Below are positions 56,201 through 64,000 of a stretch of DNA of 64,000 bases, piece after piece. A model generated the notes under the pieces. That model was not told the origin of the DNA. It saw nothing but the letters and a program-made list of their open reading frames with translations, and made no database searches. This stretch comes from Corynebacterium rouxii (lineage in GTDB: Bacteria; Actinomycetota; Actinomycetes; Mycobacteriales; Mycobacteriaceae). The translations under genes were made by a program, and so were the position numbers. The DNA lies in the NCBI RefSeq assembly GCF_902702935.1, contig NZ_LR738855.1, forward strand, positions 1,178,001 to 1,242,000. Direction: 5' to 3'. The first letter of the stretch is position 1. Each line of letters starts with the position of its first letter.

Positions 56201-56815
56201 AGTAGTTTCAACCGTAACGTGACAAACTATGGGAATCTGAATACCAGAAGTCTCAAATGCACTTTGGCAACCATGTACAGCTGCCTTAACCTGAAGCAAA
56301 TCTTGGGCGGTTTCAACCAAAATAGCATCTGCGCCGCCTTCGATCATGCCAAGTGCTGCCTCGGTGTAATGATTTTTCAACGCTTCATAGGGTGCGTGAC
56401 CAAGTGAAGGCAGCTTTGTTCCAGGCCCCATCGAGCCTAAAACGAAACGTGGTGTGCCATCAGCGCTGGGGCCCATTTCATCAGCAACTTCTCGGGCAAT
56501 TTTTACACCTTTAAACGCGAGTTCTCTACACCGATCGGCAATGTCATAATCGGCCAAATTGGGTAGGTTGCAACCAAAAGTATTCGTTTCAACCAAGTCG
56601 GCGCCCGCTTCAAAATAGGCACGGTGGATTGCGGAAACAACATCTGGCCGAGTGTGGTTAAGAATTTCGTTGCAGCCCTCGAACCCTAGAAAATCGGCTT
56701 CGACGTCAAGATCGAATCCTTGGAGCTGGGTACCCATTGCTCCATCACCGATCAGAACGCGATCTTTCATGGCGTCAAGAAATGTAGTTTTAAATTGGGG
56801 CGTGGCAGTGTTCAT
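53213..56815 (-). CDS. metH: Cobalamin-dependent methionine synthase
   Basis: 1200 residues, four modules. Homocysteine domain (~1-330): [10 protein letters not shown], zinc Cys in [11 protein letters not shown] and [11 protein letters not shown]. Pterin domain (~345-640): [39 protein letters not shown]. Cap and B12 domain (~650-900): [22 protein letters not shown], where His binds cobalt. Reactivation domain (~960-1200): [19 protein letters not shown]. It uses methyl-THF to make methionine. Start ATG 56815; TTG 56818 is alternative. Confidence 0.97.
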   Translation of the reverse strand: [1200 protein letters not shown]

Positions 56816-56819
56816 CAAA

Positions 56820-56835
56820 TAGACAGCTTAGTATG
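56820..56835. promoter_or_regulatory. Weak McbR-like box before metH
   Basis: TAGAC, 6 nt, GTATG, against the McbR consensus TAGAC-N6-GTCTA (three of five bases match in the second half). It starts 5 nt upstream of the metH start, where a repressor could act. Low confidence. Confidence 0.3.
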
Positions 56836-56890
56836 CTTTTTGCATAATGCTCAACCATCACCCCAGTTTAGAGCCCCAAATTAAGCATTT

Positions 56891-57286
56891 TTATTCAAAT
56901 TCAGGCAAATCCGATATCTCTTCATCGCTGAGCCCCAGATTCTTACACATGCCCTCTACCATGCCAATAAGCTGCGATTCTTCCTCCGGTTCGATTACCG
57001 CATACTCATATTCTGCATTGAAAGCAGCTAGCTCCGAATAAAAATTTCCAACTGTTGCAATAACATCCAAAGCTACTGAATTTGCTTGCGAACGAAAGTT
57101 CGCAATATCGATCATGCTTTGTACAAACGCAACGAGAATCCTTTTTAACTCAGGTAACGCCGAAACATCGAATGGCGGATCCCAGAACTCCTTTTCATCG
57201 GCACGGAGGTAGGCGCCGGTACCAAACTCCTCGAGGTCGTGCAAGAAGTCGTCAATAAATGAAAAATAGTTGGACATATCGGTCAT
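56891..57286 (-). CDS. Small acidic protein of unknown function
   Basis: 131 residues, rich in Glu and Asp, predicted mostly helical: an N-terminal part (NYFSFIDDFLHDLEEFGTGAYLRADEKEFWDPP), a middle helix (LPELKRILVAFVQSMIDIANFRSQAN) and an acidic C-terminus (LGLSDEEISDLPEFE). No signal peptide, membrane segment or metal motif. I do not recognise a family. Its ATG follows the mshC stop directly, and metH begins 75 bp downstream, so it could be co-transcribed with mshC. The conserved-looking, stop-free frame and operon place support a real gene. Confidence 0.7.
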   Translation of the reverse strand: MTDMSNYFSFIDDFLHDLEEFGTGAYLRADEKEFWDPPFDVSALPELKRILVAFVQSMIDIANFRSQANSVALDVIATVGNFYSELAAFNAEYEYAVIEPEEESQLIGMVEGMCKNLGLSDEEISDLPEFE

Positions 57287-58531
57287 TTAAATCTTTATTC
57301 CCATTAATGCATCCAAAGCCGCTGCCATGAGCACTCCAGCCTCGGTACGAGTTGAATCATTTGATGGGATTAATTTGGCCCAGTTATCTACTTCAGCAAA
57401 GACCGCGGGGGTGTCTAGGTCGTTAGCCAATAAAAGACGCATTTTTTGAATCATTTCTTGAACTTGTTGTACGTCTCGAGCATTATCAGCTGCAGCAATC
57501 CACGCTTGTCTGCGCTCCCGTGCGACTGTGAGGAGATCAGTCGACCAGTCACGATCGTCACGATAATGACCTGCAAAAACTCCAAGTCTAATGTCAGATG
57601 GATGATATCCCGCTGAGGTCAGCCGCGATACGAATACTAAATTGCCCAAGGATTTGCTCATTTTTGTGCCATCAAGTCCGATCATCCCTGTGTGCACATA
57701 GTGACCCGCCATTCGGGACTCGCCAAATGTTGCCTCAGCGTGAGCTGCCGAGAATTCGTGGTGAGGGAAGATAAGATCTGATCCGCCACCTTGAATTGCG
57801 AAATGGCTTCCCAAATGGTGTGTTGCGATCGCGGAACACTCGACGTGCCATCCAGGGCGCCCCGCCCCGAATGGTGCATCCCAAGAAGGTTCACCCGGTC
57901 GGTGTGCTCTCCATATAAGAGCATCAAGCGGATCCTTTTTCCCGATACGTTCGGGGTCTCCACCACGTTCAGCAAAAAAATGTTCCATTAGATCACGAGA
58001 ATAATGGGACTCATACCCAAACTGAGTTGTCGCAGTTATGGATGCATAAATATCACGGTATGAGTCTGACTCAACGATGTAGGCTGAGCCATTGGCAAGC
58101 ATGGCTTCCACCATTGAAATTACTTCAGGAATAGACTCCATGGCGCCAACATAATGGCGAGGAGGAATAACGCTAAGGTCCTCCATGTCTGATCTAAAAA
58201 GATCGATTTGGCTGGAACCTAAATCTCGCCAGTCGACGCCATCTCTTAATGCACGTTCAAAAAGAGGCTCATCGACGTCAGTGATGTTTTGAACGAAATG
58301 AACGCAGTGGCCGGCGTCGATAAGCTGCCTATTGATAAGGTCGAATGTCAAGTATGTCGCTGCATGTCCTAAATGTGTGGAGTCATAAGGGGTAATTCCG
58401 CACACATAAACCCCAACTTCTGGGGTGTCTACTTCAACAGGTTTAATTACTTGATCACTGGTATCAAACAAGGACAGTACAGCCGGTTTACCCGGCACTG
58501 AAGGGATTGTCGGCATGGGCCAAGATTGCAT
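57287..58531 (-). CDS. mshC: Cysteine--1D-myo-inosityl 2-amino-2-deoxy-alpha-D-glucopyranoside ligase
   Basis: 414 residues, a class I cysteinyl-tRNA-synthetase-like ligase in mycothiol synthesis. It joins cysteine to GlcN-Ins using ATP. Signatures: [24 protein letters not shown] (zinc Cys and HLGH), [15 protein letters not shown] (zinc Cys), [15 protein letters not shown], and [15 protein letters not shown] (KMSKS). The short length and absence of a tRNA-binding domain separate it from CysS. Its start may be ATG 58531 or 58516. uppP lies 45 bp upstream on the same strand. Confidence 0.96.
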   Translation of the reverse strand: MQSWPMPTIPSVPGKPAVLSLFDTSDQVIKPVEVDTPEVGVYVCGITPYDSTHLGHAATYLTFDLINRQLIDAGHCVHFVQNITDVDEPLFERALRDGVDWRDLGSSQIDLFRSDMEDLSVIPPRHYVGAMESIPEVISMVEAMLANGSAYIVESDSYRDIYASITATTQFGYESHYSRDLMEHFFAERGGDPERIGKKDPLDALIWRAHRPGEPSWDAPFGAGRPGWHVECSAIATHHLGSHFAIQGGGSDLIFPHHEFSAAHAEATFGESRMAGHYVHTGMIGLDGTKMSKSLGNLVFVSRLTSAGYHPSDIRLGVFAGHYRDDRDWSTDLLTVARERRQAWIAAADNARDVQQVQEMIQKMRLLLANDLDTPAVFAEVDNWAKLIPSNDSTRTEAGVLMAAALDALMGIKI

Positions 58532-58576
58532 GCCATCAACATTACCTGTTGAAGCAGCAATGACACACTACAGTAG

Positions 58577-59455
58577 TTAGGCGGTTAGCATTCCGGTAGC
58601 TAGTAATGCCATGACGAGTAAACCGACGGGGATTCGATAAGCTGCAAACCAACTAAACGAGTGACTGCCAACGAATTTCAAAAGCCATGCGATGGAAGCA
58701 TAGCCTAAGACAAAAGCAATTCCGGTACCTACAGCAAGTTGCATTCCTGAAGCCGCCTGTCCTGCGTGGGGAGCAAAGGCGTCGGGAAGCGAGAATAAGC
58801 CAGATGCTAATACTGCAGGGATAGCCAAAAGGAAACTAAAACGAGTCGCAACTTCCCTATCAAGGCCGACGAATAAACCTGCAGAAACGGTGCCACCTGA
58901 CCGTGAAACGCCTGGTATCAATGCCAAACACTGTGCGCAGCCCATAATTATGGCGTCTTTCATTCTCAGTTGATCAAAGCTGCGACGCTTACTACCCCAT
59001 TTTTCGGCAGCAATAAATACAAACGAAAAAAGGATTAAGACTGACGCTGTAATCCACATGTTTCGGAGATTGTCTCGAATAAGATCCTTGGCCAGCAGTC
59101 CTACGACGCTCACTGGCAATGTGCCAACAATGACCATCCATCCCATGCGGTAATCGAAACCTCGGTGGTTTTTATTAAAAAGGCCTCTAAACCAGCCAGT
59201 GAGAATCTTTGCAATATCTTTAGCAAAGTAAACGAGTACCGCTGCTTCAGTACCTAGTTGAACGACAGCAGTAAAACTTGCTCCAGCATCTTTGCCCCAA
59301 AAAAGCTCAGAGACAATTCGCAGATGTCCGGATGAACTAATAGGAAGAAACTCGGTGAGGCCTTGAACGATAGACAGCACAATTGTCTGGGACCAGCTTA
59401 TTTGACTCGATGGATCGTGAGTCAGTGCTTGGGCTAATACATTTACATCAGTCAC
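58577..59455 (-). CDS. uppP: Undecaprenyl-diphosphatase (BacA/UppP)
   Basis: 292 residues from GTG 59455, about eight membrane segments. It recycles undecaprenyl pyrophosphate for peptidoglycan synthesis; high copy gives bacitracin resistance. Motifs: [25 protein letters not shown] (Q-x-x-x-E and serine loop) and [37 protein letters not shown] (P-G-x-S-R-S). The frame runs up to 59485, but the first ten residues are unlike the family. Divergent from the lipoprotein gene. Confidence 0.95.
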   Translation of the reverse strand: MTDVNVLAQALTHDPSSQISWSQTIVLSIVQGLTEFLPISSSGHLRIVSELFWGKDAGASFTAVVQLGTEAAVLVYFAKDIAKILTGWFRGLFNKNHRGFDYRMGWMVIVGTLPVSVVGLLAKDLIRDNLRNMWITASVLILFSFVFIAAEKWGSKRRSFDQLRMKDAIIMGCAQCLALIPGVSRSGGTVSAGLFVGLDREVATRFSFLLAIPAVLASGLFSLPDAFAPHAGQAASGMQLAVGTGIAFVLGYASIAWLLKFVGSHSFSWFAAYRIPVGLLVMALLATGMLTA

Positions 59456-59577
59456 GGGGCACAAGAATACCTGTTTAAAGTCCAAAGTAAGCTAGTGATG
59501 TAGAACTACACGCATAGACCTACTCTTCCTCGGGTTTCAACTAGGAAGAAAGCAACTTACTGGTAACCTCTCTGGTT

Positions 59578-60606
59578 GTGAAACCTGCACTGTCTACGAC
59601 TCTTAAAATGTGTACATTCTCTACTCTCTCCGCATTTGCATTGACCGCATGTAGCGGTAATGCAGAAACAACAAATGTGGCAGAAATTCAGCCTGACATG
59701 GGAAGCGCTACCGCAGCAACTTCCCCAAAGGCTACAAACCCCGAGGGAATTGTACTCAAGCGCAGTGCAATCGACGCGCTCCAAGCAGTGGGAAATTCGA
59801 TTGGAATCAAAATGGGTTCTCACCTAGAGCTCGGATCTGCTTCGGATTTCGAAAAAGATAACACGACTAAAGTGTCTATTGACGCTGAATGCTTTGATAT
59901 GACATCAAACGCGAAGGCTTTCATTGTTGCTTGTTCGGACGGGGTGCATTCTGTTGATCCAGTATCGGGCAAAGATTCAGTAATTGCTCACCCAACTGAA
60001 ACTGCCCACTATGCAGTACAGGTGTCAACCGGAGAAGTTATCATTGCGCATCGCGATTCGAACAAGGTTGAGGTGTTCAACCATGGTGAAAAACTCTCCG
60101 AGACAGCAACTGAATACGGGTCTGATCAACTTGTTTCAGTTCCAATCGAAGGCCATGATGATGCAGTTGTCAGAATCAATAACAAATACACCTTGATTCA
60201 AGACGTAAATTGGAAAGAGTCAAAACCGGGTGCCATTCTGCGGGTAGGTAAAGGTGTCGGAAGGATATCTGCAGCCGAGCAAGGCGTTGTGCTCGCTTCA
60301 GACGCCAAGAAGAATCAGTTTGCAGTGTACGGTGCTAAGGACGTCATCCGGCTTCACCAAACCTCTCCCACTGGACCTAGCCCTTGGGGTATTGCTTGGG
60401 ACCACAAGCATGACATGGCCTGGGTTGCTACCACTGGAGATAACAAGGTAACAGGTTACGATATTTCATCCGGAACAGGATCCGAAAAAAGCTCATATAA
60501 CACCATCGAAAACGTCCACAACATTGCCGTGCTTGACGACGGTACGTTGGTGCTTGCATCCGCATCTGGAGCAGGTCTCCAACTTCTCAAGAGTCAAGCA
60601 GACTAA
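59578..60606 (+). CDS. Putative lipoprotein, LppL-like
   Basis: 342 residues. Signal peptide with lipobox LTAC, cysteine at residue 25, so the mature protein is lipid-anchored outside the membrane. The rest looks like a repeated beta-propeller: short blocks such as NAKAFIVACSDGVHSVDPVSG, YAVQVSTGEVIIAHRDSNKVEVFNHG, GVGRISAAEQGVVLASDAKKNQFAVYG and PWGIAWDHKHDMAWVATTGDNKVTGYD. Function unknown. Start GTG 59578, with TAACCT ending 8 nt upstream. Its place between uppP and pyrD matches lppL (Rv2138) of mycobacteria. Confidence 0.87.
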   Translation: MKPALSTTLKMCTFSTLSAFALTACSGNAETTNVAEIQPDMGSATAATSPKATNPEGIVLKRSAIDALQAVGNSIGIKMGSHLELGSASDFEKDNTTKVSIDAECFDMTSNAKAFIVACSDGVHSVDPVSGKDSVIAHPTETAHYAVQVSTGEVIIAHRDSNKVEVFNHGEKLSETATEYGSDQLVSVPIEGHDDAVVRINNKYTLIQDVNWKESKPGAILRVGKGVGRISAAEQGVVLASDAKKNQFAVYGAKDVIRLHQTSPTGPSPWGIAWDHKHDMAWVATTGDNKVTGYDISSGTGSEKSSYNTIENVHNIAVLDDGTLVLASASGAGLQLLKSQAD

Positions 60607-60645
60607 TGCCCCCTCATCTTTAAAATAGTGAAAGGCTTATCCACC

Positions 60646-61761
60646 ATGTCGGATTTTTCATCTCATCCTTTGCGAACAAAGGCGTACGCACTTGCACTAA
60701 AAGGGATGTTTACGATGTCCCCTGAGCGCATTCACCATATCATTACTCGTGGTATGCAATTAGTACAAGCAATTTCACCTTTACGGCGCGCACTGGGATC
60801 GATTCTTCCTGTCAACGATCCCATTTTGAGCCAAGAGGTGTTTGGTGTGACTTTCCCCCGGCCGCTTGGACTAGCCGCAGGATTTGATAAAAATGGTGAA
60901 GCTCCGGATGTGTGGGCAGCATTCGGCTTTGGTTATGCAGAATTGGGAACAGTGACAGCATCACCTCAACCTGGCAACCCTACTCCTCGGCTGTTCCGTC
61001 TACCTGCAGATAAAGCGATTTTGAACCGTATGGGATTCAATAATGTGGGAGCTGCTGAAGTAGCTAAGAATCTTAAACGACGTAAGTCTGATGCGGTTAT
61101 TGGCATTAATATCGGTAAGACTAAGGTGGTTGCTCCGGAGGACGCCGTGAATGATTATCGACGATCAGCACTGCTTCTCGGCAACCTCTCAGACTATCTC
61201 GTTATTAATGTTTCGTCCCCAAATACTCCGGGGCTTCGAGATCTTCAAGCAGTAGAATCGCTGCGCCCGATAATCGCAGCGGTTCAAGAATCAACGTCTG
61301 TGCCAGTGCTAGTGAAAATAGCGCCAGATTTGTCTGATCATGACATAGACGCAGTAGCAGACCTAGCTGTCGAAATGGGAATTGCCGGCATCGTAGCGAC
61401 TAATACGACCATTTCCCGCGATGAACTGAGCACTCCTCAGCAAACTGTTGCAGACATGGGAGCTGGCGGCATCTCAGGTGCTCCGGTAGCTCAGCGATCA
61501 CTGGAAGTACTGGAACGCCTTTATGCACGCGTAGGAACGGAAATGGTGCTCATTGGAGTAGGAGGCATTTCAACACCACAGCAAGCATGGGATCGTATCG
61601 CCGCAGGAGCAACCCTGTTACAGGGTTACACAGGAATGATCTACGGTGGAGCAGATTGGATCAGAGATATTCATTTAGGAATTTCAGCCCAGTTGCGAGC
61701 CCACGGCCTCAACAACATTGATCAAGCCATCGGTTCGAAACTTCCATGGACGCTTCAATAA
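60646..61761 (+). CDS. pyrD: Dihydroorotate dehydrogenase, class 2 (quinone)
   Basis: 371 residues. Membrane-associated flavoenzyme in pyrimidine synthesis that reduces quinone. Signatures: [90 protein letters not shown] and [34 protein letters not shown]. The catalytic Ser (class 2) lies in the NVSSPNT loop. AAAGG 10 nt before the ATG at 60646 supports this start over GTG 60628; TAAAAT at 60621-60626 is a possible -10. Confidence 0.96.
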   Translation: MSDFSSHPLRTKAYALALKGMFTMSPERIHHIITRGMQLVQAISPLRRALGSILPVNDPILSQEVFGVTFPRPLGLAAGFDKNGEAPDVWAAFGFGYAELGTVTASPQPGNPTPRLFRLPADKAILNRMGFNNVGAAEVAKNLKRRKSDAVIGINIGKTKVVAPEDAVNDYRRSALLLGNLSDYLVINVSSPNTPGLRDLQAVESLRPIIAAVQESTSVPVLVKIAPDLSDHDIDAVADLAVEMGIAGIVATNTTISRDELSTPQQTVADMGAGGISGAPVAQRSLEVLERLYARVGTEMVLIGVGGISTPQQAWDRIAAGATLLQGYTGMIYGGADWIRDIHLGISAQLRAHGLNNIDQAIGSKLPWTLQ

Positions 61762-61777
61762 ACTGATGCTCTTCAAC

Positions 61778-61815
61778 AGCGGCAGATTCGAGGTAAAAAC
61801 GTAGACTCTGCCGCT
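61778..61815. terminator. Terminator after pyrD
   Basis: 9-bp perfect stem agcggcaga / tctgccgct with a 20-nt loop, between convergent pyrD and the membrane-protein gene. Confidence 0.7.
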
Positions 61816-61819
61816 ATTT

Positions 61820-62194
61820 CTAACTCCGAACAGTTAGCATGCGAGCTAACAAGCTAGCTATGAAGCATACAGCTGCATAACAAGGCAATAGATAAGCTGG
61901 CCAGATCATTATTGGAGAATCGGGTATAACACGCCCTAAAAAGATCAGCAACAAAGCAACTATTAATCCAGTAATTTGAAGAACCGAGCCACGTGAGGCT
62001 TTGTTCACTGTTGCAAATGCCCCTACCAAGGCAGCTGCAATCATTATGAGGATAAAACGTGCTGTGACATGAAAACTCTCTGCCCACCCAAACTTCAAGA
62101 TATGAATAAACGTAAATATGGTGAGCACAACTGCCATAGCTAGAAATGCTCCTCCTATACGTAAACCAAGAGGAAAAGTGCTAGGGGTTCTCAT
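61820..62194 (-). CDS. Small integral membrane protein, unknown function
   Basis: 124 residues, about four hydrophobic segments (RIGGAFLAMAVVLTIFTFIHIL; ARFILIMIAAALVGAFATV; ITGLIVALLLIFLGRVI; IWPAYLLPCYAAVCFIASLLARM). I do not recognise the family. ATG 62194 overlaps the end of the PEBP gene by 14 bp on the same strand, so the two are likely translated together. Ends near the shared terminator with pyrD. Confidence 0.72.
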   Translation of the reverse strand: MRTPSTFPLGLRIGGAFLAMAVVLTIFTFIHILKFGWAESFHVTARFILIMIAAALVGAFATVNKASRGSVLQITGLIVALLLIFLGRVIPDSPIMIWPAYLLPCYAAVCFIASLLARMLTVRS

Positions 62195-62720
62195 ACCATC
62201 CCCAGCGGATCGCACGACCCAAACTATGGAAGTAAAGATTAAACCCCAACACTGCAGGTGAAGCGCCTGTGTCGACATCTAAAGTTTCAACGTCAACCGC
62301 ATGTACCGCAAACAAATAACGATGTGGGCCATGACCAGCAGGCGGATTAGGGCCATAGTAGCCCCGTTTCCCAGAATCTCCACAGAGGCTTATAGCACCG
62401 AGCTGGTCGAGCGAGCCATCGTTTGCTGCACCTTGCGCAATTGATACTTGGGAAACCGGAATGTTGAAAACCGCCCAGTGCCAAAAGCCTGAAGCAGTGG
62501 GAGCATCAGGGTCGAAGCAAGTGATAGCAATAGACTTTGTGCCTTCAGGTAATGCACTCCACTCAAGATGCGGAGAAACGTCATTTCCTCCCAGATGGAT
62601 CGAACTAAATTTCTCCCCATCAGAAAAGTCTTCCGAGTGCAATGAGAATGTTGGAAGTTGCTTAAGAGATGCATACGGGTCCGCACCTGGGAAGCGATTG
62701 GGATTATCGGAATATGTCAT
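62181..62720 (-). CDS. YbhB/YbcL-type PEBP (RKIP-like) protein
   Basis: 179 residues. Phosphatidylethanolamine-binding-protein fold with both family motifs: SIAITCFDPDAPTASGFWHWAVFNIP and GYYGPNPPAGHGPHRYLFAVHAVD, with the ligand-pocket Asp/His residues (DPDAP, GPHRY). Bacterial members are cytoplasmic or secreted, role unclear; no signal peptide is seen here. The open frame extends to 62909, but TATAAA ends 7 nt before the ATG at 62720, which fits a leaderless start. Corresponds to Rv2140c near pyrD. Confidence 0.93.
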   Translation of the reverse strand: MTYSDNPNRFPGADPYASLKQLPTFSLHSEDFSDGEKFSSIHLGGNDVSPHLEWSALPEGTKSIAITCFDPDAPTASGFWHWAVFNIPVSQVSIAQGAANDGSLDQLGAISLCGDSGKRGYYGPNPPAGHGPHRYLFAVHAVDVETLDVDTGASPAVLGFNLYFHSLGRAIRWGWYENP

Positions 62721-62914
62721 ACCCGCATTTATACACACATAGAAAAGCAAACGTCGGGGATTTTTCAGCAACAGCATTATTGGCAAGACTACCAATGCAG
62801 CATCAATCAACTTCCGGTACCTGAAAAATACTATCTGAACTGCTGATTTGTATTCGCAAAGAGATCGCCATATAGTTATGCGAGTCAACAGCGAACAGCT
62901 GAAAGGCACACCCG

Positions 62915-63000
62915 GCCCGGGTGGCGGAATGGCAGACGCGCTAGCTTGAGGTGCTAGTGTCCTACTAACGGACGTGGGGGTTCAAGTCCCCCCTCGGGCA
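62915..63000 (+). tRNA. tRNA-Leu (anticodon GAG)
   Basis: 86 nt class II tRNA. Acceptor gcccggg pairs with ctcgggc (one G-U), discriminator A at 63000, CCA not encoded. Anticodon stem ctagc/gctag flanks loop ttgaggt with GAG in the middle, which reads CUC/CUU. A variable arm of class II size and T-arm gggggttcaagtccccc follow. It is directly followed by a strong terminator. Confidence 0.95.
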
Positions 63001-63007
63001 CAATATT

Positions 63008-63042
63008 AGAGAGCTCCGACCAATGGTCGGAGCTCTCTTCTT
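63008..63042 (+). terminator. Terminator of tRNA-Leu
   Basis: Perfect 14-bp stem agagagctccgacc / ggtcggagctctct with a 3-nt loop and a short T-rich tail, 8 nt after the tRNA. Confidence 0.9.
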
Positions 63043-63072
63043 GTATACTCTGTTGAAATAGAGAAATTATCG

Positions 63073-64000
63073 ATGACAGCGATCGGTCCAAATGACTTAG
63101 CTATCGCTTTAAAAGTAATGCGCATCGCAAGCGATTTGCCTAAAGATGATGAGCAATCTCTCCAGCTTCAACGAAGTACGAGCGCGATGTATAAAAAGCT
63201 CAAAACAAATCGGCGTAAAGCAGCTAAAGCTCGACGTAGAGCCCACGACCAAGCGATACTGGGAGCTACAGCTACTGCTAACGAACATCGAGTTGACGAC
63301 GAAACGGCAGGTCTTCTCATTATGCCGCGGGGCAACAGCCACGCGCTTTAGAATCCGGCTCTGTAGCCACTCCCCACGGATTCGCTGGAAGACTACATAA
63401 ATCACATAATTGCTACATTTGTAAACGCCCATATACATTAGTTGACTCATTCCATCACCAGCTCTGTCCTAGTTGCGCCACAGATAATAGGAAGCGTCGA
63501 GAAGCATCCGTTAATCGTTCACGGACGACGAGCCTTACTAACAGGCGGACGCGCGAAAATCGGAATGTATATTGCGCTTAAATTACTAAGAGATGGCGCG
63601 GATCTCACCATTACCACAAGGTTTCCTAAGGATGCAGTTCGACGTTTTAGCTCAGTAAATGATTCTGCTGACTTAATAATGCAGCACAGACAGTCTGACG
63701 TAGTCCTAGCGCATACTCAACATTAGTTCGTGAAGAATCTCAACCCTTGCAAGGGATCGAAAAAGAAGTACCGATCGCTGCTTTAGGAATCGATGCAGGT
63801 GGACTTATCCCCGATGTGACTGATCACAATTCATGGGTCGCTACTGTTGGATCCGTAGATCCGCTAGAAATGCTAGAAGTTCAGCTGTGCAATGCAACAC
63901 ACCATTTATTCTCTTTAATAGGTTACGACCTGCTTTTGAAGCCTCACTGGCACGCCAAAATATGTAGTAAACGTATCTGGCGATGGAAGGCGTATTTCGA
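63073..64000 (+). pseudogene. Frameshifted SDR oxidoreductase pseudogene (N-terminal part, cut by window end)
   Basis: Pieces of one protein in changing frames. Frame 1 (63073-63351): DLAIALKVMRIASDL ... ATATANEHRVDDETAGL. Frame 0 (from 63366): ATPHGFAGRLHKSHNCYICKRPYTLVDSFHHQLCPSCATDNRKRR, with a C-x2-C and C-x2-C zinc-type motif. Frame 1 again (63442-63726): GRRALLTGGRAKIGMYIALKLLRDGADLTITTRFPKDAV, a Rossmann core. Frame 0 (from 63723): LVREESQPLQGIEKEVPIAALGIDAGGLIPDVTDHNSWVATVGSVDPLEMLEVQLCNAT, then further shifts (a broken NATAPF-type motif at about 63894). About 100 residues expected between the last two pieces are missing, so a deletion is likely. Confidence 0.85.

Noticed and set aside
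62721..62909. N-terminal extension of the PEBP protein with a hydrophobic segment that could pass for a signal sequence
   Set aside because: A leaderless promoter (TATAAA plus 7 nt) precedes the inner ATG, and the extension has rare, unlike composition.
1..64000. Insertion sequence, prophage or CRISPR array
   Set aside because: No transposase, integrase, direct-repeat array or phage structural gene was recognised anywhere in the window.

Overview
This window is chromosomal DNA of a mycolic-acid actinobacterium, most likely a Corynebacterium of the C. diphtheriae / ulcerans / pseudotuberculosis group. The evidence is the gene content: rbpA, ppm1 and a separate lnt, mshC (mycothiol), a pupylation locus (arc-dop-pup-pafA-pafB-pafC) with no 20S proteasome genes, and an aspartase with an N-terminal extension. 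Base composition is moderate, not the high GC of mycobacteria. Many genes look leaderless, with a -10-like TAnnnT hexamer 7-8 nt before the start codon. I infer the species group from memory of gene order; I could not run a search.

Layout. 1-7.5 kb: a cut-off CNNM/CBS membrane protein, a DEAD-box helicase, gnd, a PaaI-type thioesterase, corA, a SAM methyltransferase and ndh. 7.6-13 kb: a CFA-synthase-like protein with a decayed active site, a large FAD/Fe-S D-2-hydroxyacid dehydrogenase, and a BASS-family transporter followed by about 380 bp without a gene. 13.4-18.3 kb: a small membrane protein, a YceI protein, a zinc-ribbon protein, rbpA (with a SigH-type promoter), ppm1, lnt and fxsA. 18.4-28.6 kb: an aerobic-type cobalamin block, cobN (preceded by a cobalamin riboswitch), then cobG-cobH-cobIJ on the plus strand facing cobL-cobM-cobK on the minus strand. 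No cobF, cobS or cobT is present in the window.

28.6-42.3 kb: an SDR gene, an M24 peptidase, a HelY-type helicase, trmL, tatC-tatA, and pafC-pafB-pafA-pup-dop-arc, the last group probably one minus-strand operon. 42.4-49.3 kb: trmI, an M18 aminopeptidase, a Cas4/RecB-like nuclease with an Fe-S cysteine pattern, an orphan HigA-like regulator, fhs and aspA. 49.6-59.5 kb: a Dcu C4-dicarboxylate transporter, hisG, hisE, a HAD phosphatase, B12-dependent metH, an unknown small acidic protein, mshC and uppP. 59.6-64 kb: an LppL-like lipoprotein, pyrD, a small membrane protein, a PEBP/RKIP protein, tRNA-Leu(GAG), and a clearly decayed SDR pseudogene that runs off the window.

How parts connect. Corrin-ring genes and the B12-dependent methionine synthase lie in the same window, and the cobN leader carries a cobalamin sensor. 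AspA and Dcu together suggest aspartate uptake, deamination to fumarate and dicarboxylate exchange. The Pup ligase, depupylase, Pup and ARC ATPase are all present and intact, but the two proteasome subunit genes that separate pup and pafA in mycobacteria are missing. Most convergent gene pairs are separated by strong intrinsic terminators, listed individually. I saw no insertion sequence, prophage or CRISPR array.
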